10,056 bases of DNA. Origin: an uncultured Actinomycetes bacterium. Its GTDB lineage: Bacteria; Actinomycetota; Thermoleophilia; Gaiellales; Gaiellaceae. The translations under genes and the position numbers were made by a program. Positions 5,998 through 10,056 of the stretch are shown here, in pieces. The stretch is taken from positions 1 through 10,056 of the forward strand of contig CAIYXH010000235.1 in assembly GCA_903930195.1 (NCBI GenBank). The letters run 5' to 3'. Within the stretch, counting starts at the first letter, position 1. Every line of letters begins with the position of its first letter. Below the pieces are notes generated by a model. It saw nothing but the letters and a program-made list of their open reading frames with translations, did no database searches and was not told where the DNA came from.

Positions 5998-6002
5998 AAG
6001 AG
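5996..6002 (+). promoter_or_regulatory. Ribosome binding site deciding the amidotransferase start
   Basis: AGAAGAG, beginning inside the DUF72 stop codon, lies 5 bases before the ATG at 6008. The alternative in-frame GTG at 6002 would overlap this site and leave no spacer, so 6008 is preferred. Confidence 0.5.
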
Positions 6003-6007
6003 TGTCG

Positions 6008-6688
6008 ATGCGCGTGCTCGCCGTCACCCATGGCCCCGATGTCCGCGCCGAGCTCTTCGGCGAGGTGATCCGCGCGGACGGGCACGAGCTCGTCGAGTGG
6101 GAGATCTCCGGCGGCGGGCGCGCCGATGTCGACATGGACGCGGTGATCGTCTTCGGCGGCCACCAGAACGTCGGCGAGGAGGAGCGCTTCCCCTGGCTCG
6201 AGAGCGAGTACGGCCTCCTCCGCAGCTGGGTGCGCGACGAGATCCCGCTCCTCGGCATCTGCCTGGGCGCGCAGACGCTCGCTCATGCATGCGGCGCCTG
6301 GGTCGGCCCGGCGCCCGCCCGGCAGGCGGGCTTCCTCGACGTCGAGCTGACCGAGGCGGGCCGCGCCGACCCGGTGCTCGGGGTCTTCCCGCCGCGGTTC
6401 GAGGCGTTCGTCGGGAACGGCTACGCCTTCGCGGTGCCCGATGGTGCCGTCGAGCTCGCAACGTCGGTGCCGCAGTCGCAGGCGTATCGCGTGGGCGCGC
6501 GCGCCTGGGCCGTGCAGTTCCATCCCGAGATCCACGGTGCCCAGGCGCTTCGCTGGTGGGACGACGACCCCGACCCGCCGCGCCCCGTCGTCGAGATCGC
6601 GCGCGAGCTCGACGGGAAGCTCGACGCATGGCAGGCGCTCGGCAGTGCGATGTGCCGCGCGTTCCTGGCCGAAGCCGCGCGCGGCTGA
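6008..6688 (+). CDS. Class I glutamine amidotransferase (GATase1)
   Basis: This 226-residue cytoplasmic protein is a stand-alone class I glutamine amidotransferase, related to the glutaminase part of GMP synthase (COG0518 type). The triad is complete: nucleophile C85 in L-G-I-C-L-G-A-Q-T-L-A-H-A, and H172 and E174 in A-V-Q-F-H-P-E-I-H. The oxyanion region is V-I-V-F-G-G-H-Q-N-V near 46-55. Such proteins free ammonia from glutamine for a partner or hydrolyse gamma-glutamyl compounds; no synthetase partner is encoded next to it, so the substrate is open. The C-terminal ~45 residues (W-W-D-D-D-P-D-P-P onward) form an extension predicted helical. It follows the DUF72 gene by 10 bases and has a ribosome binding site at 5996-6002. 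The gene ends before an inverted repeat at 6730-6782. Confidence 0.9.
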   Translation: MRVLAVTHGPDVRAELFGEVIRADGHELVEWEISGGGRADVDMDAVIVFGGHQNVGEEERFPWLESEYGLLRSWVRDEIPLLGICLGAQTLAHACGAWVGPAPARQAGFLDVELTEAGRADPVLGVFPPRFEAFVGNGYAFAVPDGAVELATSVPQSQAYRVGARAWAVQFHPEIHGAQALRWWDDDPDPPRPVVEIARELDGKLDAWQALGSAMCRAFLAEAARG

Positions 6689-6729
6689 GAGCACGCACCG
6701 CTCCGAGCGACGCACGGGGACCGGCCTCA

Positions 6730-6782
6730 GGCCTGTCCCGATCGAACGCCGACAACGCGCACCGCTTCAGGCGGGACAGGCC
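6730..6782. terminator. Inverted repeat between convergent operons, likely bidirectional terminator
   Basis: The 111-base gap between the amidotransferase (ends 6688) and the rhodanese gene (ends 6800, minus strand) contains an exact 11-bp inverted repeat. The arm GGCCTGTCCCG at 6730-6740 pairs with CGGGACAGGCC at 6772-6782, around a 31-base loop. Outer CCGG blocks at 6721-6724 and 6783-6786 can extend the stem across a bulge. A second imperfect similarity (6694-6709 with 6758-6773, 13 of 16 bases equal) suggests a local duplication. No T-tract follows on either strand. The position between two converging operons makes a shared transcription end the simplest reading. I see no gene in this gap. 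Confidence 0.5.
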
Positions 6783-6799
6783 CCGGCGAACGGGGGCGC

Positions 6800-7165
6800 T
6801 TAGCCCGGTTCGGAGCCCGTGACGAGCGGGTGGTCGGTGCGCGACCACTCGTGCCAGGAGCCGGCGTAGTTCCGGGCCCGGTAGCCGAGACGTGCGAGCA
6901 GCTGGACGGCCATCGCCGAGCGGGAGCCGCTGTGGCAGTAGGCGACGATCTCGGCGCCCGGCTCGGCACCGAGTCGCGCGTTTACCTGCTCGTGCGTCAT
7001 GTCGACCATCTCGCTCACGTCGAAGTTGACGGCGCCCGGGATATGGCCCTGGCGCGGATCGCAGGGGGCGCCGAACGAGCCGTCGTACTCTTCGGGCCGG
7101 CGCACGTCGACGACGATCACCGAGCCGAGGCGCTCCGCGAGCTCGGCGACGTCGATGTCGCTCAC
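6800..7165 (-). CDS. Single-domain rhodanese-like sulfurtransferase
   Basis: The 121-residue protein is one rhodanese domain. The active-site loop C-H-S-G-S-R (C77-R82) is six residues with the C-x-x-G-x-R pattern of sulfurtransferases, not the longer loop of Cdc25-like phosphatases. The fold markers V-V-D-V-R-R-P-E-E-Y at 18-27 and G-H-I-P-G-A-V-N at 40-47 are clear, as is the C-terminal A-G-S-W-H-E-W near 100-106. It should carry a persulfide on C77 and transfer sulfur to an unknown acceptor in the cytoplasm; no signal peptide is present. It starts at GTG 7165, overlapping the upstream TGA as GTGA, and is the last gene of the HAD-alkA-GNAT-rhodanese operon. The stop is 18 bases from the inverted-repeat terminator candidate. 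Confidence 0.93.
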   Translation of the reverse strand: MSDIDVAELAERLGSVIVVDVRRPEEYDGSFGAPCDPRQGHIPGAVNFDVSEMVDMTHEQVNARLGAEPGAEIVAYCHSGSRSAMAVQLLARLGYRARNYAGSWHEWSRTDHPLVTGSEPG

Positions 7166-8109
7166 GCGAGCCCCATCACGGTCGCGATCGAGGTCAAGAG
7201 CTCAGCCGACGGCGGCAGCTCGGCGGGAACCTCCGCCGTGCGCGCGACGCGCCGTACCTCGTCGGGATTCGCTCCCGTGACCCGCGCCACGATCGTCGGG
7301 TTCGCGGCGAGCGCCAGCTCGTCGACCTTCGACAGCGGCCCGTACCAGGTGGGCACGGAGAGGTACTCGTCGACCATGAGGCCATTGTCGTAGAGACGGA
7401 AGCGCACGACGGCGCTCTCCTCGTCGGCGAGCACCACAGCAAACGCCCCGAGGCGCTCGGAGAGCTCCCGCGCCAGGCGCGACTGCGCCTCGCGATCCGT
7501 GTCGAGCACGGGATCGGTGATGCGGATCCAGCCGTTCGGCAGCGTCTCGACGACGGCGCCGTCGATCCGCGGGACGAACTCCGCGACCGCACGCTCGACC
7601 GAGACGCGGTCGCTCGTCTGGACGTGGGTCGTCGCGTGCGACGGAGCCGGGGCCGTGCGCCCGAGGCGGGAGGCGAGCGCCGAGACGGGCGCGGCATAGA
7701 CGATCTCCGCCGGCGCGAAGCCGAGCCGCTCCCAGACGGTGCGGGCGACCTCATTGGCGGCGACCGTGCCGAGCGAGACGTGCTCGACGCCCGCGGCCTG
7801 GGCGCGTTCGACACCCTCGCGCAGGAGCGCCGTCGCGACGCCCTGACGCCGGGCTGCGGGGCGCACGTAGATCGTCTCGACATGCCAGCGGCCGGCCTGC
7901 ACCGCAGCGAGCTCAGCGAAGCCGACCGGCCCGGTCTCGTCCTCGGCGACGACCACGGCGCCATGCTCCATGCTCGCGCGTAGCGCCGCCCAGTCGACGT
8001 CCCAGGTGTCCGGGCCGAAGCCGTCGGGCGCCGGCACCTCGGCCTCGAATTCGAGCCAGAGCTCGTGCAGGAGCGCTTCGTCGGCGCTCGTCGCCTCGCG
8101 GATCGTCAC
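7162..8109 (-). CDS. GNAT acetyltransferase with uncharacterised C-terminal domain
   Basis: The 315-residue product has two parts. Residues 1-~145 are a GNAT fold: T-I-R-E-A-T at 2-7, E-T-I-Y-V-R-P-A-A-R-R-Q-G-V-A-T-A-L-L at 78-96 (acetyl-CoA pyrophosphate loop R-R-Q-G-V-A at 87-92), A-N-E-V-A-R-T-V-W-E-R-L-G-F at 118-131. It should transfer an acetyl group from acetyl-CoA to an amine; the acceptor is unknown. A linker at ~146-166 leads to a second domain (~167-315) I cannot name. It has G-W-I-R-I-T-D at 193-199, V-V-R-F-R-L-Y-D-N-G-L at 234-244, V-D-E-Y-L-S-V-P at 246-253 and A-A-N-P-T-I-V-A-R-V-T-G-A at 268-280. GNAT enzymes are usually ~150 residues, so this one is double length. GTG 8109 overlaps the alkA stop (GTGA) and fixes the start; the frame continues upstream only as an alkA shadow. 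Confidence 0.88.
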   Translation of the reverse strand: MTIREATSADEALLHELWLEFEAEVPAPDGFGPDTWDVDWAALRASMEHGAVVVAEDETGPVGFAELAAVQAGRWHVETIYVRPAARRQGVATALLREGVERAQAAGVEHVSLGTVAANEVARTVWERLGFAPAEIVYAAPVSALASRLGRTAPAPSHATTHVQTSDRVSVERAVAEFVPRIDGAVVETLPNGWIRITDPVLDTDREAQSRLARELSERLGAFAVVLADEESAVVRFRLYDNGLMVDEYLSVPTWYGPLSKVDELALAANPTIVARVTGANPDEVRRVARTAEVPAELPPSAELLTSIATVMGLA

Positions 8110-8906
8110 GGCGTTCGCGCCCCGGCGAGGAGGTAGTGAGCCGAGAGGTTCTGGAACGGATCGAGCAGCGAGCCGACGGCGTGCACATCGAGACCGTAGA
8201 AGAGATCGACCGCCTTCCGCAGCGCGAGGTCGCCCGTGGGCCAGGCCCGCGGCCGTGCGAGGTGGCGGCCGAGGAACCACTCGGCCGTCCACGGCCCCAG
8301 CCCGCGGATCGCGACGAGCCGCTCGCGCACGTCGGCATCGTCGAGCGAGAAGAGCGCCTCGAGGTCGAGCTCCGACCGTGCGAGCCCGACCACATAGGCC
8401 GCCTTCGGGCGCGAGAAGCCGACGGCGACGAGCTCCGCCTCGTCGAGTTCTGCGACCCGCTCCCGCATCGGGAAGGCGTGGGCAACGCCTGCCCCCACGC
8501 CGAACGCGGCGATGAAGCGGCTCCGGATCGCCGAGGCCGAAAGCAGCGAGACCTGCTGCGCCGTGATCGAGGTGACGAGCGCCTCCCACGGGTCGGGCAC
8601 GACCGGCGGACGCAGCCCAGGCAGCCGGTCGACCAGCTCGCCGAGCACGGGCCTGCCACGAGCCCAGTCGCGGAAGCCCTCGAGGTCATGCTCAACCCCG
8701 AGCAGCTTCTCGACAACCGGCCCGGTCACCGCATCGAGCGGCTCGACGTCGACTCCGCCCGCTGCAGCACGGAGCGTGACGAGCCGGCCCTCGACGACCC
8801 GGTGCAGTGCGTCGTCCACCCAGCGATTCGCGAGGTCGTCGCCGAAGCTCCGGAACCGCTCCGTCGAGAGCGTGAAGTCGTACGGCTCAGGAAAGCGCAG
8901 CAGCAA
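8106..8906 (-). CDS. alkA: DNA-3-methyladenine glycosylase II (AlkA-type, HhH-GPD)
   Basis: The 266-residue enzyme removes alkylated bases from DNA by cutting the N-glycosidic bond in base excision repair. The N-terminal ~100 residues fit the AlkA TBP-like domain. W-E-A-L-V-T-S-I-T-A-Q-Q-V-S at 107-120 opens the helical domain. The helix-hairpin-helix I-R-G-L-G-P-W-T-A-E-W-F at 200-211 precedes W-P-T-G-D-L-A-L-R-K-A at 222-232, where D226 is the catalytic aspartate. Length is close to E. coli AlkA, and no Ada-type domain is fused. The best start is TTG 8906, an unusual codon that overlaps the upstream phosphatase gene by 20 bases. The first residues L-L-R-F-P-E-P-Y-D-F already belong to the family's N-terminus, and no ATG or GTG lies near. 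Its stop overlaps the GNAT start, so the operon is translationally coupled. Confidence 0.93.
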   Translation of the reverse strand: MLLRFPEPYDFTLSTERFRSFGDDLANRWVDDALHRVVEGRLVTLRAAAGGVDVEPLDAVTGPVVEKLLGVEHDLEGFRDWARGRPVLGELVDRLPGLRPPVVPDPWEALVTSITAQQVSLLSASAIRSRFIAAFGVGAGVAHAFPMRERVAELDEAELVAVGFSRPKAAYVVGLARSELDLEALFSLDDADVRERLVAIRGLGPWTAEWFLGRHLARPRAWPTGDLALRKAVDLFYGLDVHAVGSLLDPFQNLSAHYLLAGARTP

Positions 8907-9504
8907 TGTCGTCGAACGTCGCGAACGGCTCCCACGGCGCGCCCTGCTCGTCGAGGTACTCCCCGAGCCGCGGCAGCGCGAAGACGCGGTCGGCAGCGAG
9001 CGCCGCGCAGCGGTCGGAGTACCCGTCGCCGACGTAGACGAGCGGACGCCCCTCCGGCAGGTAGCGCCGCTTGCAGAGATCGCCGCAGACGGGGCAGGGC
9101 GTCTCGTCGCGCCAGTGGATCCGCCAGCCGTCCGGGCGCGGGTCGAGCCGGTTCGCGACGAGCTCCGCCTCGAGCCCCTCGCGGGCCAGGATCGGCTCGA
9201 TCGTGTCGACGAAGCCGCCGGAGAGGATCAGCGGGCGATACCGCGCGAGCAGCTCGCGAAACCCTGCCCGCAGCTCGACCTCGTCGAGCAGAAACTGCCG
9301 CGCCTCGGCGAACGGCGCCTTGATCGTCGCGAGCTCGAGCTCCATCACCTCGCGGTAGGACCGCGTCGTCCCGAGCGAGCCCTCCATCGCCGAGAAGACC
9401 TCGCCGTCGCCGTAGCGCTCGAGCAGCATCCACTGCGAATCGTGGACGGTGATCGTTCCGTCCCAATCGACCACAAGTTGTCCGGGGGGTGCTAGAAAGG
9501 ACAT
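8887..9504 (-). CDS. HAD-IB phosphatase, MtnX/phosphoserine-phosphatase-like
   Basis: A 205-residue cytoplasmic HAD superfamily phosphatase. Motif I is V-V-D-W-D-G-T-I-T at 11-19, with nucleophile D13 and acid/base D15. Motif II is S95 in L-I-L-S-G-G-F, and motif IV is V-G-D-G-Y-S-D with D160 and D164. Between them is a cysteine cluster C-P-V-C-G-D-L-C-K (C137, C140, C144), similar in position to the Cys-rich segment of MtnX-type enzymes (2-hydroxy-3-keto-5-methylthiopentenyl-1-phosphate phosphatase). No other methionine-salvage gene is nearby, so the substrate is left open. The ATG at 9504 follows TAGCGT by 7 bases; GGAGGT lies 12 bases upstream, rather far for a ribosome binding site. The frame is open upstream, but that region is the antisense of the propeller gene. 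It heads the operon with alkA, the GNAT gene and the rhodanese gene. Confidence 0.85.
   Translation of the reverse strand: MSFLAPPGQLVVDWDGTITVHDSQWMLLERYGDGEVFSAMEGSLGTTRSYREVMELELATIKAPFAEARQFLLDEVELRAGFRELLARYRPLILSGGFVDTIEPILAREGLEAELVANRLDPRPDGWRIHWRDETPCPVCGDLCKRRYLPEGRPLVYVGDGYSDRCAALAADRVFALPRLGEYLDEQGAPWEPFATFDDIAAALS
9496..9501 (+). promoter_or_regulatory. Ribosome binding site of the propeller gene
   Basis: AAAGGA lies 6 bases before the GTG at 9508 and supports that codon as the start. It overlaps the first codons of the divergent phosphatase gene. Confidence 0.6.
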
Positions 9505-9507
9505 CGC

Positions 9508-10056
9508 GTGGACGCTACCTCCCGGACCTCGCGCCTCGTCCTCTGCCTCGCGGCAGGACTGGCTGTACTCGCAAGCGGCGGGGCGAGCGCGTTTGCCCGA
9601 ACGTCGGCCGCGCAGACGAACGACATCCAGCCGGCGTGGTCGCCGGACGGCACGAAGCTCGCCTTCTCGGGCCTCGTCGGGAAGAACCAGGAGATCTACG
9701 TGATCGGCGCGACGGGCTCGGGCGAACGCGCGCTGACCCACGGCACACCCAGCCACCTCGATCCCGACTGGTCGCCCTCCGGCAAGCAGATCGCGTTCTC
9801 GCGGCTCGACATCGTCGGCGGCCAGACGGTGAGCGGCCAGGTCTACGTCGTGGGTCCCACCGGCGGCGGGCTGCGCCGGCTGAGCGGCAGCGGCGGCTCC
9901 TCCGACGAGGTCTTCAGCTGGTCGCCCACGGGCAAGCAGCTCGCCTTCGAACGGATCGTGGCCGGCGTCGGCGCGATCTACGTGATGAACGCGAACGGCT
10001 CCGGCCAGCATCGTCTCACGCCCGCCGGCGACGACGACTACCTCGCCTCGTGGTCA
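9508..10056 (+). CDS. Secreted TolB-like PD40 beta-propeller protein, N-terminal part
   Basis: The frame is open from GTG 9508 to the right edge (183 codons), so the C-terminus is missing. Residues 1-28 form a Sec signal peptide: polar/basic start with R6 and R9, hydrophobic stretch L-V-L-C-L-A-A-G-L-A-V-L at 10-21, and A-S-A at 26-28 before a likely cleavage site. Three PD40 (WD40-like) blades and the start of a fourth follow. The repeated W-S-P-x-G-x-K/T-x-x-A-F motif begins at W44, W88 and W138, with the next W at 182. Blade ends carry E-I-Y-V, Q-V-Y-V and A-I-Y-V plus G-x-x-R-x-L-T/S. Such propellers act outside the cytoplasm, usually in binding or as part of larger enzymes or TolB-like assemblies; the partner cannot be told from this half. 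The ribosome binding site AAAGGA is well placed. Its start is 3 bases from that of the divergent phosphatase gene. Confidence 0.9.
   Translation, partial: MDATSRTSRLVLCLAAGLAVLASGGASAFARTSAAQTNDIQPAWSPDGTKLAFSGLVGKNQEIYVIGATGSGERALTHGTPSHLDPDWSPSGKQIAFSRLDIVGGQTVSGQVYVVGPTGGGLRRLSGSGGSSDEVFSWSPTGKQLAFERIVAGVGAIYVMNANGSGQHRLTPAGDDDYLASWS
9512..9517 (-). promoter_or_regulatory. Candidate -10 element of the HAD-alkA-GNAT-rhodanese operon
   Basis: Minus-strand TAGCGT fits TANNNT and ends 7 bases before the ATG at 9504, the same geometry as at murI and the Roadblock gene. It lies inside the first codons of the divergent propeller gene. No clear -35 is visible. Confidence 0.35.

Noticed and set aside
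8110..8589. N-terminal extension of about 160 residues on the GNAT frame
   Set aside because: It is the shadow of alkA in another frame; the GTG at 8109 within GTGA gives a normal GNAT N-terminus (T-I-R-E-A-T).
8136..9495. Two long plus-strand open frames (8136-9323 and 8512-9495)
   Set aside because: They lie opposite alkA and the HAD phosphatase, whose active-site motifs are intact. The translations are Arg-, Glu- and Pro-rich without recognisable folds.
9505..10011. N-terminal extension of 169 residues on the HAD phosphatase frame
   Set aside because: It is antisense to the signal peptide and PD40 repeats of the propeller gene and has no domain; family members begin just before the D-W-D-G-T motif.
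1..10056. CRISPR array, insertion sequence, tRNA/rRNA, prophage or toxin-antitoxin genes
   Set aside because: No regularly spaced repeats, terminal inverted repeats with transposase motifs, tRNA-like cloverleaf or small toxin-like gene pairs were seen in either strand.

Overview
The window is high-GC bacterial DNA. I counted about 53-70% GC in sampled 60-base lines before position ~1740 and about 67-75% after it. The dense gene packing, four-base GTGA stop/start overlaps, start codons preceded by a TANNNT hexamer instead of a ribosome binding site, and the murI-rph-rdgB cluster suggest an actinobacterium. A deep-branching group such as Thermoleophilia is a reasonable guess, but that is inference from style and gene content, not from a marker gene.

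Layout. Region 1 (1-1753) is the edge of a surface-polysaccharide locus: the 3' end of a family-4-type glycosyltransferase, a complete family-2 glycosyltransferase coupled to it, and a convergent two-helix membrane protein of unknown function. Region 2 (1740-5058) holds a Roadblock/LC7-type protein and, divergent from it, a YihY/BrkB membrane protein. The minus-strand operon murI > rph > rdgB follows (glutamate racemase for cell wall, RNase PH for tRNA 3' ends, XTP/dITP pyrophosphatase for nucleotide-pool cleaning) and runs tail-to-tail into the YihY gene. Region 3 (5086-6688) is a plus-strand pair, a DUF72 protein and a class I glutamine amidotransferase, divergent from murI. Region 4 (6689-9504) is a four-gene minus-strand operon: HAD-IB phosphatase > AlkA-type DNA glycosylase > GNAT acetyltransferase with an extra C-terminal domain > rhodanese. 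It ends at a strong inverted repeat. Region 5 (9508-10056) is the start of a secreted TolB-like (PD40) beta-propeller protein that runs off the right edge. No stretch over 300 bases lacks a gene.

Most genes are conserved housekeeping or accessory metabolic families, and I see no CRISPR array, transposase, phage gene, tRNA or rRNA. I found no convincing new multi-gene system. The observations most worth following are the uncharacterised C-terminal domain of the GNAT protein, the change in composition near 1.75 kb (transfer boundary or assembly join), the repeated leaderless-type promoter geometry at divergent gene pairs, and a perfect 18-base palindrome in the overlap of two convergent genes.
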